From an uncultured Fidelibacterota bacterium (GTDB lineage: Bacteria > Fidelibacterota > Marinisomatia > Marinisomatales > UBA1611): DNA of 29,904 nt. The notes below the pieces were generated by a model. That model saw nothing but the letters and a program-made list of their open reading frames with translations. It was not told where the DNA came from and ran no database searches. The DNA is taken from positions 1-29,904 of the forward strand of contig CALCSS010000036.1 of NCBI GenBank assembly GCA_937893835.1, written 5' to 3'. Positions 1 to 9,267 of the stretch are shown piece after piece (position 1 is the stretch's first letter; the number at the start of each line of letters is the position of its first letter). The translations under genes were made by a program, and so were the position numbers.

Positions 1-1230
1 TTGATCGGTCTCCAACAAAATAAACCTTTTATGGTTCAGGGTTTTCAACTTGACTTTGGATTGGTAGGTAATTTTTTCTCAATTCAAAATATCGCTAACT
101 ATAGTGGGGATACCCTTGACATAAAAGAGAAGAATGCTCTATTCAGAGAACTAGAGGCAGCGGATGGCCTGGCATTTTTCATGGATACGCATATGCCAAT
201 ACCATTGCTTAATATATCGATGGGTAACAAGGCCTTTACAGCAAATAATATGATTCTACAGAATTATCGTCTTCCTATGGGGTTATTGGAATTAATGTTC
301 TATGGCAATGGACAAAAGGCCGACCTTGATCTGGAATTCAATTATGAGATATTGGGTATGAACGAATATGGATTTTCATTTGGAATTCCATTCAAATCAA
401 TGTCCTGGGGTATTACCGCAAAATATATGCAAGGTCTATTCTATCTTGGTGTTGATGAAGACTCTTCATCCTCTAATCTTATTACCGATGATCTAGGCAT
501 ATATGGGTCAGGTAGATATGTGATAAGACAGGGAGTTGGTGGATCCGGTTTTGGTCTTGACATAGGTGTCGTATCTCGAGATTATCAAGGGTGGCAATTT
601 GGAGCATCCATCATTAATCTGGCAGGTACCATCAATTGGAAGCAGGGAGGTGAGAGTAGTTCATCTAGTATCAATCCACTTACATCTAGTTTTTATCCAT
701 TTACATGGGGAGATAGTACCCTAGATGCAAACGAGTCAATATTGTATACCTTTAACATTGATACGATAAGGGCAGACAAACTTGGTGGTGATTCATTGTT
801 TACCAATGAGACCAGATTCTTTGTTCCAAAGAAAACAAAAGACTTTATCACACGGGTTCCTGCAACATTTCGACTAGGACTATCAAAGAAATTGGATAAT
901 TTTTTGATCGCATCTGATCTCGTAGCAGGATTTCAGGATCGGTATTATGCTCGTAAGCAGTGGAAATGGTCAATAGCCACTGAATGGACACGCATGCCAA
1001 AGATGCCTATGCGCATTGGATTTGGTTGGGGTGGTGGTGATCTTAAAGAGTTGGGTATGGGGTTTGGTGTTAGAAAGGGAATGGTGATGTTCGACTTTGG
1101 ATTTGCTTTCAAAAATGGAATGTGGTTGCATACAATGAAAGGATTTAATCTTTCATTTGGTATTTCAATAGTTGGTAAAGATAAAGACCCCAATCAATCA
1201 GACAAGGAAGGTCCGCTGCCTAAACCATAG
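1..1230 (+). CDS. Outer-membrane beta-barrel protein, DUF5723-like (5' end cut off)
   Basis: The reading frame is open from the first base of the window, so the true start is probably upstream; the TTG at base 1 is not a convincing start and no signal peptide is visible. The 409 visible residues are rich in alternating hydrophobic, Gly and aromatic residues (for example GFSFGIPFKSMSWGITAKYM and GWQFGASIINLAGTINW), the pattern of amphipathic strands in an outer-membrane barrel. The layout resembles DUF5723-type proteins of Bacteroidota and Marinimicrobia, which have no defined function. A serine-rich stretch (about residues 155-159 and again near 218-223) probably lies in loops. The C-terminal 20 residues are charged and Pro-rich, an unusual end for a barrel. 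It converges on the LptF/LptG-family gene with a 10-base gap. Confident that it is a real gene and a barrel; family name is moderate. Confidence 0.75.
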   Translation: MIGLQQNKPFMVQGFQLDFGLVGNFFSIQNIANYSGDTLDIKEKNALFRELEAADGLAFFMDTHMPIPLLNISMGNKAFTANNMILQNYRLPMGLLELMFYGNGQKADLDLEFNYEILGMNEYGFSFGIPFKSMSWGITAKYMQGLFYLGVDEDSSSSNLITDDLGIYGSGRYVIRQGVGGSGFGLDIGVVSRDYQGWQFGASIINLAGTINWKQGGESSSSSINPLTSSFYPFTWGDSTLDANESILYTFNIDTIRADKLGGDSLFTNETRFFVPKKTKDFITRVPATFRLGLSKKLDNFLIASDLVAGFQDRYYARKQWKWSIATEWTRMPKMPMRIGFGWGGGDLKELGMGFGVRKGMVMFDFGFAFKNGMWLHTMKGFNLSFGISIVGKDKDPNQSDKEGPLPKP

Positions 1231-1240
1231 CCTTTTTAGA

Positions 1241-2347
1241 TCAGGTCTTTGATCTCCAGAACAAGAGTATACCTGCGATTATAAATATGATATTCCCAAG
1301 CCAGGCTGAGGCCAAAGGCTCCACAACACCCTTGAATCCCAGAGATTGTCCAAATTTGATCAATGCATAATAACCAAAGATAACAAAGACACTGGCACCT
1401 GCGCCAAAGGAGAGGCTGTTTTTCTCCTTTAGGACGACAAGCGGAATACCGCACAAGATCACGATTAGGTTTGTAAAGGCAAATGAGATCTTTATATAGC
1501 GAGTCACCTCCCACTTCACAGTGTCTACTCCATTCTCTTTCAATTGCACAATTCTTTCAGTGAGTCTAAAATAATCCAACTCATCCGGTTTTCTTGCTTG
1601 TTGTTGTATGTCATTTGGTATGAATCCTAGATTCATTAGACTGTCCTTTGAACCGATCATGACGTTTGTTTCCAGACCATCTTGATTAAATTGTCTAATG
1701 GAAAAATCACTGACAGACCATTTTGAGGAATCTGAGTTCCAGGTAATTTTTTTTGCATCTATTCTTTCTCGTATCGTTAGTTGTCCCAGATCAACCATTG
1801 TAAGGTCATAGCCGATCGTTTTTTGGATATAATACTTAGATAGAGAAATATGTGTCGATGAGTTTTTTTGAAGGAAGATATCCTTGAGTGTATTCTTCAA
1901 TTTATGTCTAGACTTGCGTTTGACATAGTCTCTGTCTATCTCAAATCTCTTTTCATTTCCATATGCGACGAGTTTGTTATCCAATAAAAAAGAAATGCCT
2001 GATAGGATCACTCCGCATATGATAAGGGGCAGGGCAATTCTATATAGACTTATTCCAGATGCTTTCATCGCCGTCCACTCATTTCGCTTTACCATTGAGC
2101 CAAGACTAAAAACAGTTGATATCAATACTGCCATTGGCAGACCTATGCTGATGAAATAGGGTAGAGTATATACATAGTACCTCAAGACCACTTTCGATGG
2201 TACCTTATTGTCCATGAACCTATCTAGGTTCTCAATTAGGTCAACAATGATGAAGATGGATAAAAAACCCAGGATCGCAATTCCAAGAATTACCCAAAAT
2301 TGACGAATGAGATATCGGTCTAGTCTATTTAACATTAAATTAGGCAT
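1241..2347 (-). CDS. LptF/LptG-family lipopolysaccharide export permease
   Basis: 368 residues, the usual length for the YjgP/YjgQ (LptF/LptG) family. These inner-membrane subunits pair with the ATPase LptB to extract lipopolysaccharide and pass it to the periplasmic bridge. The N-terminus LDRYLIRQFW followed by a long hydrophobic helix is the family hallmark. Membrane helices lie near residues 15-37, 55-80 and 98-122, then comes a long periplasmic part (about 130-275), then three helices near 280-360. The motif MVKRNEWTAMKASGISLYRI (about 88-107) matches the conserved cytoplasmic coupling region. The start ATG at 2345-2347 has no clear Shine-Dalgarno; an ATG four codons later is an alternative. 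Whether it is LptF or LptG cannot be settled here and the second subunit is not in the window. It diverges from the symporter gene across 48 bases. Confidence 0.92.
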   Translation of the reverse strand: MPNLMLNRLDRYLIRQFWVILGIAILGFLSIFIIVDLIENLDRFMDNKVPSKVVLRYYVYTLPYFISIGLPMAVLISTVFSLGSMVKRNEWTAMKASGISLYRIALPLIICGVILSGISFLLDNKLVAYGNEKRFEIDRDYVKRKSRHKLKNTLKDIFLQKNSSTHISLSKYYIQKTIGYDLTMVDLGQLTIRERIDAKKITWNSDSSKWSVSDFSIRQFNQDGLETNVMIGSKDSLMNLGFIPNDIQQQARKPDELDYFRLTERIVQLKENGVDTVKWEVTRYIKISFAFTNLIVILCGIPLVVLKEKNSLSFGAGASVFVIFGYYALIKFGQSLGFKGVVEPLASAWLGNIIFIIAGILLFWRSKT

Positions 2348-2395
2348 GTATCAAAATTGAATTTCACGAAAATGCGTCAAAAATAAAATGATATC
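2348..2395. promoter_or_regulatory. Divergent intergenic region between permease and symporter genes
   Basis: These 48 bases separate two divergent genes and must hold, or overlap, both promoters. The stretch is A+T rich. A weak candidate for the plus-strand gene is TTGAAT (2357-2362) about 17 bases before an A/T-rich block (2380-2389). No Shine-Dalgarno is visible for either gene. No clear operator palindrome was found. Confidence 0.3.
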
Positions 2396-3757
2396 ATGGA
2401 TTTTTATAATACATTAGACTCTGCAATGGCCGCTCTGGCTGGTTTCCTATGGGGGACCCCCCTTGTCGTACTCTTACTAGGTGGTGGAATTTTCTTTGCT
2501 GCATATAGTCGCTTGGTACCAATGCTATATTTTAAACACGGTATAGATATATTGCTTGGGAAATATGATTCAGATGATGACCCGGGCCAGATCACTCATT
2601 TTGAGGCTCTGTCCAGTGCTTTAGCAGGAACGGTCGGCATGGGTAATATTGCTGGTGTTGCTGTTGCAATACATACAGGGGGTCCAGGTGCCGTCTTCTG
2701 GATGTGGATCACAGCAATACTGGGTATGAGCACTAAATTTTTTACATGTACCCTTGCACTTATGTATCGTGGCAAGGATGATCAGGGAGAGATACAAGGT
2801 GGGGTCATGTATTTCATTGAAGAAGGCCTAGGTCGTTCGTATAAACCTTTGGCCATTATGTTCAGTGTATCTGGACTTTTAGGCTGTATCGTGTTCTTCC
2901 AAGCAAACCAACTATCGCAGATCATACGTGATTATTTCTATGGACCTATGCAAATTTTTCAAGGAGATTCGCATATTGGGAATTTAGTGACAGGAATCAT
3001 GGTCGCAACTCTAGTAGGAATTGTTATTTTTGGAGGTATCCAAAGAATTGCCAAGGTTGCTAGTAGAATGGTACCTACAATGGTAGGTCTCTATATTATT
3101 GCGGCAATGTTGATCCTTGCCAAGAACATAGGCGATGTCCCGGCGATATTACGACTGATCATAGAGGATGCATTCACCGGTAATGCAGTCTCTGGCGGAG
3201 CGTTAGGTAGCGTGATCATTATTGGTGTTCGACGTGGAATGTTCTCCAATGAGGCAGGTACTGGTACGGAGACAATGGCTCACGGGGCAGCAAAGACCAC
3301 TGAGCCTGTTAGAGAGGGACTGGTGGCAATGCTTGGCCCATTCATTGATACTCTGGTCGTATGTTCCATAACAGCCATCATCATCCTATTAAGTGGTGTT
3401 TATGTTGAAGACCTTAATGGTGTCTCAATGACAGCCGAAGCCTTTAAAAGGGAATTGGGGATACCAGGACAGATCTTTTTGACCATTGCTGTATTAACCT
3501 TCGCATTGTCAACAATGTTTGGATATTCATACTATGGACAGAAGTGTGCTTCATATGTTTTTGGAACACGTTGGAAAAATGCCTACAATTGGGTTTATAT
3601 AGCAATGATCGTTGTTGGTTCTGTAGCCTCGATTGAAATTGCAGTCAATTTTGTTGATAGTGCCTATGCACTCATGGTGATTCCTACAATGATCAGCACA
3701 TTTTTATTGGCACCAAGGGTCCTTAGAGAATCAAAGAGATATTTTTCTAGTCTATAG
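2396..3757 (+). CDS. Alanine/glycine:cation symporter (AGCS family)
   Basis: 453 residues, a typical length for sodium:alanine symporters (AlsT/DagA/AgcS family), which import small neutral amino acids with Na+ across the inner membrane. Diagnostic stretches are GTVGMGNIAGVAVAI with GGPGAVFWMW (about residues 78-104), QGGVMYFIEEGLG (about 134-146) and SNEAGTGTETMAHGAAKT (about 283-300), with around ten hydrophobic helices. The family usually has NEAGxGSAPxAHAAA at the last site, so the TETMAHG variant may alter substrate choice; that is inference. The ATG start fits because residues 14-36 form the first membrane helix. The last 6 bases overlap the end of prmA on the other strand. Confidence 0.93.
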   Translation: MDFYNTLDSAMAALAGFLWGTPLVVLLLGGGIFFAAYSRLVPMLYFKHGIDILLGKYDSDDDPGQITHFEALSSALAGTVGMGNIAGVAVAIHTGGPGAVFWMWITAILGMSTKFFTCTLALMYRGKDDQGEIQGGVMYFIEEGLGRSYKPLAIMFSVSGLLGCIVFFQANQLSQIIRDYFYGPMQIFQGDSHIGNLVTGIMVATLVGIVIFGGIQRIAKVASRMVPTMVGLYIIAAMLILAKNIGDVPAILRLIIEDAFTGNAVSGGALGSVIIIGVRRGMFSNEAGTGTETMAHGAAKTTEPVREGLVAMLGPFIDTLVVCSITAIIILLSGVYVEDLNGVSMTAEAFKRELGIPGQIFLTIAVLTFALSTMFGYSYYGQKCASYVFGTRWKNAYNWVYIAMIVVGSVASIEIAVNFVDSAYALMVIPTMISTFLLAPRVLRESKRYFSSL

Positions 3758-4633
3758 CTCTCCATCCAATATGACCCAGCCCTCTTTTTCAGCATAGATT
3801 CTCAGGTCTATCCATTCTGAAAAAGCATTTCTGACCTTTTCTACCTGGTCAGTGAGTATTCCTGATAGCGCAATTCTCCTTTTTGTTAGCAACTTGAGTT
3901 TGGGGGCAATATCAATTAGTGTATCTGATAGTATATTGGCAATGACATTATCAAATCTTTTATCCACGATTGAGTCATTTGAATTATAAAAATGAATTTC
4001 AAGGTCATTCAGCATAATATTATTTCTCGCATTATCAATGGCCTTTTGATCTATCTCAATCCCTATTGTATATGCTGCTCCTAGTTTTTTCCCTGCAATT
4101 GATAAGATTCCTGATCCAGAGCCATAATCTAATAATGAATCACCATCAACAAGATTGGACTCAAGCCAACCTAGGCACAATTGCGTGGTAGGATGTGTGC
4201 CAACTCCAAAACCACTTCCTGGTTGGATTATGATCGTTATTCCATTAAAGTTTGGTTTAGATACCCAAGGTGGGACGACCCTCAATCTATCTGATATGAT
4301 GATCTCATTGAATTGATCTTGTGTATAGATCTCCCAGTCTTGGTCCTCTATCGTTTTTTCAATATAATTTGGGATTTCATCCAATTCCAATGCATCTCTG
4401 ACCAAGTTCAATAGCGTTCCTATATCATCTTTACCATTGACCAACAATGATATTTGATGGGTATCACTATCAAAAGATACTGGCTCTGTCGTTTCATGAA
4501 ACCAATCAGAGTACTTTGGCTCACGCTTATCCCTGATCGATATGGATAGAATATTGAGATCCATCAATTTTTCCGTGGCATCTCTTAGATCTATTTCTGA
4601 AAGATCAATAGTTATATTTTTCCAGTACTTCAC
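3752..4633 (-). CDS. prmA: Ribosomal protein L11 methyltransferase PrmA
   Basis: 293 residues, normal for PrmA, which uses S-adenosylmethionine to trimethylate amino groups of ribosomal protein L11 in the cytoplasm. The linker motif GSGFGVGTHPTTQLCL (residues 139-154) is a family signature. The SAM-binding glycine loop is DYGSGSGIL (169-177), the acidic ribose-binding residue sits in GIEID (191-195), and NVIANIL (229-235) is the catalytic-side motif. Residues 1-100 form the L11-recognition domain, which is only loosely conserved here. The start is GTG at 4631-4633; no upstream in-frame start is available because a stop intervenes. It diverges from murQ with only 20 bases between them and converges on the symporter gene, so it is probably transcribed alone. 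Confidence 0.94.
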   Translation of the reverse strand: MKYWKNITIDLSEIDLRDATEKLMDLNILSISIRDKREPKYSDWFHETTEPVSFDSDTHQISLLVNGKDDIGTLLNLVRDALELDEIPNYIEKTIEDQDWEIYTQDQFNEIIISDRLRVVPPWVSKPNFNGITIIIQPGSGFGVGTHPTTQLCLGWLESNLVDGDSLLDYGSGSGILSIAGKKLGAAYTIGIEIDQKAIDNARNNIMLNDLEIHFYNSNDSIVDKRFDNVIANILSDTLIDIAPKLKLLTKRRIALSGILTDQVEKVRNAFSEWIDLRIYAEKEGWVILDGEL

Positions 4634-4653
4634 TGATTAGTAATTTACATGGT

Positions 4654-5550
4654 ATGAATTATCGCGGCGACCTAAATACAGAGCAGCAAAATCCTAGTTC
4701 CATTGATATTGACAACATGGATGTGAGAGACATTCTTCATACCATCAATGATGAGGACTCCTATATCGCGAAAGCGGTCAAGGAATCCATACCAGATATT
4801 GAGAAAACTGTGAAATATACTGTCTCATCCGTTAAGAATGGCGGTCGGGTATTTTATGTTGGCGCTGGTACTAGTGGTAGACTAGGGGTTTTAGATGCAT
4901 CTGAGATACCACCAACATTCTCTGTCTCTGATGATATTTTCATTGGAATCATATCCGGTGGTGATAAAGCACTAAGGAGATCGATCGAAGGGGCAGAGGA
5001 TAGTCGAGATAATGCGATCAAGGATCTAGAACCATTCAAATTGGATCAAAAAGATACATTGATCGGTATCTCATGTAGTGGAGCAGCCTCCTATGTGATC
5101 TCAGCGCTTGAGCATGCAAGAGAGAGAGGTGCGAATACTGTCTATGTTGTAACAAATCCAAAGCCTTTTTTGATGACTGATGTTGATACTGTGATCCACG
5201 CAGATACAGGGGCTGAGGTCATAACCGGCTCAACTCGAATGAAGGCAGGTACTGCGACCAAAATGATATTGAACATGATATCCACCACTACCATGGTAAA
5301 ATTGGGCAAGGTCTATGGCAATCTCATGGTCGACCTAATGGCAGTGAATAAAAAATTAATTGATAGAGGTACTAGGATAATAATGAAACTTACTGGTCTG
5401 AATTATGATAAGGCGAATGAGAAGCTCCTGGCTGCTGATAGATCGGTCAAGCTTGCTCTGGTGATGGAACACCACAATTGTACTATCGATGAGGGGAGAA
5501 GGAAGCTAAAGGATGCTGAAGGTTATTTAAATCGTGTGATCAATTCATGA
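4654..5550 (+). CDS. murQ: N-acetylmuramic acid 6-phosphate etherase MurQ
   Basis: 298 residues, the standard MurQ length. The enzyme cleaves the lactyl ether of MurNAc-6-phosphate to GlcNAc-6-phosphate and D-lactate in cytoplasmic cell-wall sugar recycling. The SIS sugar-phosphate domain shows FYVGAGTSGRLGVLDASEIP (residues 67-86). Glu84 and Glu115 (in IEGAEDS) line up with the two catalytic glutamates known in Escherichia coli MurQ (Glu83 and Glu114). STRMKAGTATKMILNMIST (about 193-211) is a second family signature, and the C-terminal 45 residues form the UBA-like helical tail. No muramyl kinase or transporter gene is next to it. It opens the long plus-strand gene run and is joined to trhO by an ATGA overlap, suggesting translational coupling. 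Confidence 0.95.
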   Translation: MNYRGDLNTEQQNPSSIDIDNMDVRDILHTINDEDSYIAKAVKESIPDIEKTVKYTVSSVKNGGRVFYVGAGTSGRLGVLDASEIPPTFSVSDDIFIGIISGGDKALRRSIEGAEDSRDNAIKDLEPFKLDQKDTLIGISCSGAASYVISALEHARERGANTVYVVTNPKPFLMTDVDTVIHADTGAEVITGSTRMKAGTATKMILNMISTTTMVKLGKVYGNLMVDLMAVNKKLIDRGTRIIMKLTGLNYDKANEKLLAADRSVKLALVMEHHNCTIDEGRRKLKDAEGYLNRVINS

Positions 5551-6584
5551 TCAAGAAAAAACATCTATTTAACAAGATAAACAAGCAAGAGTTGAGATTG
5601 GCTTTATCTGAAGAGTCCTTTGAACGGATAACAGCATCATTTTACCATTATATCAGTATTGATTCACCCACCGATCTTCGTAACGATTTATACGATAAAT
5701 GGGACGATATGAAAGTATTTGGGCGTGTCTATATTGCGAGTGAGGGCATCAATGCTCAGGTCAGCGTTCCAGAACATAATTGGAAGAGATTTCATGATCA
5801 TTTGGATACTATAGATGTATTGAGGAAGGTTCCAATAAAGCGTGCACTACAAGATGGTTCATCATTCTATAAGTTGAAGATCAAGGTACGTAATGAACTG
5901 GTCGCGTATGGTGTTCCAGAAGAACTCTATGATATGGAGAAGGTAGGTAAGCATTTATCTGCCAAGGAATACAATCGTGCTATTGATGATCCTGACTCTA
6001 TCATTGTTGATATGCGTAACTATTATGAAAGTGAGATAGGTCATTTTGAGAATGCAGTGATTCCTGAAGTAGAGATATCCAAGGAACTATTGCCAGAAGT
6101 AAAAAGACTGCTCAAAGGAAAGGAGAATGATAAAATTCTACTGTATTGTACTGGTGGGATACGATGTGAAAAAGCAAGTTCTTATTTAATGCATAATGGA
6201 TTCAATGATGTAAACCAGTTACAGGGTGGGATCATCCAATATGCGCATGACATCAAGGAACAGGGTATTGATTCAAAATTCAAGGGAAAGAACTTTGTCT
6301 TTGATGATCGTCTTGGAGAACGGGTGACGGATGATATACTTGCCTCATGCCATGTATGCGGTTCTTCCTGTGATGACCATACTGACTGCAATAATGACGC
6401 CTGCCACATATTATTCATACAATGCAAAGAATGCAGTGAATCTTTAAAAGGGTGCTGCTCTAAGGAGTGCCTTGATTTTTTCTCACTTCCCATTGAAGAG
6501 CAGAAGGAATTGCGTAAAGATCCAAACAGAGTTATTTCCAGAACATTTTTTGATTCAAGGGTCAAACCAAGATTGAACAGATAA
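5547..6584 (+). CDS. trhO: tRNA uridine-34 hydroxylase TrhO (YceA family, rhodanese domain)
   Basis: 345 residues. TrhO uses oxygen to make 5-hydroxyuridine at tRNA wobble position 34. The N-terminal acylphosphatase-like part includes GRVYIASEGINAQVSVPE (59-76), a strong family signature. The rhodanese domain has the catalytic loop YCTGGIRCEKASSYL (200-214) with Cys201. The C-terminal domain holds a cluster of cysteines (CHVCGSSCDDHTDC, then CKECSE and CCSKEC), matching the rhodanese C-terminal extension of this family and likely metal-binding. The start overlaps the murQ stop (ATGA). A 2-base gap separates it from the next gene, so all three are probably co-transcribed. The link with murQ looks like packing rather than pathway. 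Confidence 0.94.
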   Translation: MIKKKHLFNKINKQELRLALSEESFERITASFYHYISIDSPTDLRNDLYDKWDDMKVFGRVYIASEGINAQVSVPEHNWKRFHDHLDTIDVLRKVPIKRALQDGSSFYKLKIKVRNELVAYGVPEELYDMEKVGKHLSAKEYNRAIDDPDSIIVDMRNYYESEIGHFENAVIPEVEISKELLPEVKRLLKGKENDKILLYCTGGIRCEKASSYLMHNGFNDVNQLQGGIIQYAHDIKEQGIDSKFKGKNFVFDDRLGERVTDDILASCHVCGSSCDDHTDCNNDACHILFIQCKECSESLKGCCSKECLDFFSLPIEEQKELRKDPNRVISRTFFDSRVKPRLNR

Positions 6585-6586
6585 TT

Positions 6587-7225
6587 TTGGACCTTCCAAT
6601 ACTATATTCATTCAGGCGTTGTCCATATGCAATGCGAGCGCGCATGGGCCTTGCCTATGGTCGTCTATCATATGAACATAGGGAGATCCTATTAAAAGAC
6701 CGTCCCCAGAGTCTATATGATATTTCATCAAAGGGTACTGTCCCAGTGCTTCAGTTGGCCAATGGATCTGTGATAGATGAAAGTATAGATATAATGAGAT
6801 GGGCATTGACCCAAAATGATCCAGAGGCTTGGTATCGAGATCAAGTTGATGAGCAGGATAAACTCATTGAAATGAATGATGGGGAGTTCAAGCAAAGATT
6901 GGATAAATATAAATACCATGTGCGCTTTCCAGATAATGGATTTGAGAAATATCGATTAGATGTAGCAGATCATCTTTGTCGCCATGATGAAAGATTGCGT
7001 TCCCAGACATTCATGTTTGGTTCCAGCATAAGTTTGGCCGATATCGCTCTGATGCCATTTGTTCGCCAGTGTGCCCATGTCGATCTGGACTGGTTTGAAA
7101 ATGAATTCCAATCATTGGCAAAATGGTTGAACTCATTGAAGGATTCAAAATTATTCAATATCATTATGAAAAAGTATGAAGTATGGGACCAAACATCATC
7201 TGGCATCAAAATAAAATGGGATTGA
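6587..7225 (+). CDS. Glutathione S-transferase-like protein with thioredoxin-fold N-terminus
   Basis: 212 residues. The N-terminus LYSFRRCPYAMRARM (6-20) is the first strand and active-site helix of a GST/glutaredoxin fold, with a CPYA motif (12-15) in which Cys12 would be the thiol-active residue. KGTVPVLQLANGSVIDES (about 49-66) carries the cis-Pro before a strand and the Glu-Ser pair that binds glutathione in GST folds. Residues 90-205 form the all-helical C-terminal domain, with SLADIALMPFVRQ as the usual N-capping motif. The start is TTG at 6587-6589; the first ATG lies after the CPY site and would delete the essential first strand, so TTG is preferred. The substrate is unknown, and whether the host makes glutathione cannot be told from here. 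Confidence 0.85.
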   Translation: MDLPILYSFRRCPYAMRARMGLAYGRLSYEHREILLKDRPQSLYDISSKGTVPVLQLANGSVIDESIDIMRWALTQNDPEAWYRDQVDEQDKLIEMNDGEFKQRLDKYKYHVRFPDNGFEKYRLDVADHLCRHDERLRSQTFMFGSSISLADIALMPFVRQCAHVDLDWFENEFQSLAKWLNSLKDSKLFNIIMKKYEVWDQTSSGIKIKWD

Positions 7226-7233
7226 GGTATCCT

Positions 7234-9267
7234 ATGCGCATCCTGATATTATTAATGCTGACGATAAACTACCTTATTGCTAAAAATAATGTTCTCGCGG
7301 TCAATGATTCCATCTTTTCAGCCAGGATCGAGCGTGACCAGTGGGGTGTTCCACATATCTATGGCAAGAGAGACGCCGATGTATCATTTGGCCTAGCATA
7401 TGCCCATGCACAGGATGATTTTGCGACCATGGAAGATGTGATTTTCGCACTTAGAGGTGAGCTTGCATCGATCTACGGTAGAGAGGCCGCAGTGAATGAC
7501 TATTATGTCCATCTGATGAATTATTGGAGAATGGTAGAAGAAAGATATGAGTCAGATGTTGCAGATGATGTGAAACTGCTTTGCCAGGGTTATGCCGCAG
7601 GCATCAATAGATTTCTTCAAGATGATCCTGATCTAAGAAAACGGTCCTTTGACTTGGTCACGGCAAAGGATATCATCGTTGGATTCTCTCACCGAATGCC
7701 ATTAATGTTTGGACTAGATGGAGTCTTAAAAAAACTATCCAAGAAAAAGGCACCTGAGTTCATTGGCTCCAGTGGAGATGTTCAGGAAGGTGCTTTCGAC
7801 ATGCTTGCAAGTAATGTCATGGCTGTAGGGCCTCAAAGATCAAGCGATGGATATACAAGACTCTGGATCAACACTCACCAACCGTGGGATGGCCCTGTCT
7901 CATGGTATGAGGCACACCTTGTCAGTGAAGAAGGGTGGGACTTCTTTGGTGGACTCTTTCCAGGTTCCCCAGTACCACTCATAGGTCATAATACCAGCCT
8001 AGGTTGGAGTCATACGGTTAATGAGCCTGATCTGATCGATGTCTATAAATTGACCATTAATCAGTTGAATAAAGATCAGTATTGGTTTGAAGGATACTGG
8101 AAGGACCTTGAGGTGAGGACGGTCCCCATAAAGGTAAAGATAGTAGGACCATTCTCATGGACCTTTAAACGCACTGTAAAATCATCCATACATGGACCTG
8201 TACTGGAATTTGACCATGGTAGCTATGCACTACGCATATCCAGTTCAAAGGACCTCAGGTTCTTGGAACAATGGTATAGGATGGGGAAATCAAAAAACAT
8301 AACAGAGTTCAAAGAGGCCATGAAGATCCATGCCATACCCATGTTCAATACTGGCTATGCAGACAAGGATGGGAAATTGTATTATGTTTATAATGCAAAA
8401 ATACCAAAACGTGATCCACGATATGATTGGAGAAAGATACTACCTGGAGAAAGTAAACAGACCCTTTGGCACGAATATGTTCCTTACGATAGGCTGCCAC
8501 AGGTCTATGACCCCTTGGAAGGGTTTTTCCAGAACTGTAATAGTAGTCCATACCTTGCCACAGGCAGTCGTGTCGATGCATCAAGACCTCTACCGGACTG
8601 GACAGGCATTGAGAAGCATCAGACAAATAGGGCACTCAGGTCCTTGGAGACCTTTGGAATCGATCCCGCTATAACTAGGGAGGAGTTCTTTGAATATAAA
8701 TTTGATGTTGAATACTCAAGAGAGTCAATTCTTGCAGGGGTAAGAGATAGATATGTGAGAGATATGGTCAAAAAAGGCATACCCGATGAATTGGTTCTGG
8801 CAATTGATATGCTAAGAGGCTGGAATCTCCGTGCCGATTCTACAAATACTTCAGCCGCACTCTCCATTTTGACGCTTCCCAATGCTTTTAAAATTGAAGA
8901 TCTAAAATATGACAGGGACTCTGTAACAGAGAAACTTCGTGAGACAATATCCTATCTCAATAAACAGCATGGTAGAATAGATGTGCCACTGGGTAGAGTG
9001 ATAAGGCTTGTTCGGGGAAATACCACTCTTCCCCTTTCTGGAGGCCCTGGTACCCTAAGAGCTATATATTCAAAGAAAGAGGGAAAGGTATATAAGGCTG
9101 TTGCTGGAGATTGTTACATACAGGCAGTTGAATGGGGGCCTGAAGGGCAATTGAATGCGTGGAGTATTCACCAATATGGAAGCGCGACACGTGATGAGCA
9201 TTCTCCTCATTTTGATGATCAATCAAGGCTCTTCTCAAAGCATGAGTTGAAGGTAATTCGCCCATGA
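7234..9267 (+). CDS. Exported Ntn-hydrolase acylase, penicillin amidase / PvdQ-like
   Basis: Penicillin-amidase family enzyme. These are exported, cut themselves into alpha and beta chains, and hydrolyse amides such as acyl-homoserine lactones, acyl peptides or beta-lactam side chains. With the chosen start it has 677 residues. RIERDQWGVPHIYG opens the alpha chain, and cleavage is expected before Ser193 (ASNVMAVG), the predicted nucleophile. His215 (NTHQPWDG) lies at beta-chain position 23, exactly where PvdQ has its catalytic-site His. QNCNSSPY (433-440) supplies the oxyanion-type Asn. This favours the PvdQ/aculeacin acylase branch over classical penicillin G acylase. I chose ATG 7234 because it starts a good signal peptide (MRILILLMLTINYLIA) and has TGAGG (7223-7227) at proper spacing; ATGs at 7183 and 7216 put extra residues before it. 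The true substrate is unknown. Confidence 0.9.
   Translation: MRILILLMLTINYLIAKNNVLAVNDSIFSARIERDQWGVPHIYGKRDADVSFGLAYAHAQDDFATMEDVIFALRGELASIYGREAAVNDYYVHLMNYWRMVEERYESDVADDVKLLCQGYAAGINRFLQDDPDLRKRSFDLVTAKDIIVGFSHRMPLMFGLDGVLKKLSKKKAPEFIGSSGDVQEGAFDMLASNVMAVGPQRSSDGYTRLWINTHQPWDGPVSWYEAHLVSEEGWDFFGGLFPGSPVPLIGHNTSLGWSHTVNEPDLIDVYKLTINQLNKDQYWFEGYWKDLEVRTVPIKVKIVGPFSWTFKRTVKSSIHGPVLEFDHGSYALRISSSKDLRFLEQWYRMGKSKNITEFKEAMKIHAIPMFNTGYADKDGKLYYVYNAKIPKRDPRYDWRKILPGESKQTLWHEYVPYDRLPQVYDPLEGFFQNCNSSPYLATGSRVDASRPLPDWTGIEKHQTNRALRSLETFGIDPAITREEFFEYKFDVEYSRESILAGVRDRYVRDMVKKGIPDELVLAIDMLRGWNLRADSTNTSAALSILTLPNAFKIEDLKYDRDSVTEKLRETISYLNKQHGRIDVPLGRVIRLVRGNTTLPLSGGPGTLRAIYSKKEGKVYKAVAGDCYIQAVEWGPEGQLNAWSIHQYGSATRDEHSPHFDDQSRLFSKHELKVIRP

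Noticed and set aside
1238..1255. Palindrome AGATCA...TGATCT at the end of the LptF/LptG-family gene, next to five T, considered as a terminator
   Set aside because: The T run lies on the wrong side for the plus strand and becomes A on the minus strand, and the palindrome is inside the coding sequence.
7183..7233. Upstream start of the acylase at ATG 7183 or 7216
   Set aside because: Both add residues ahead of a clear signal peptide, while ATG 7234 has a well-spaced TGAGG site.
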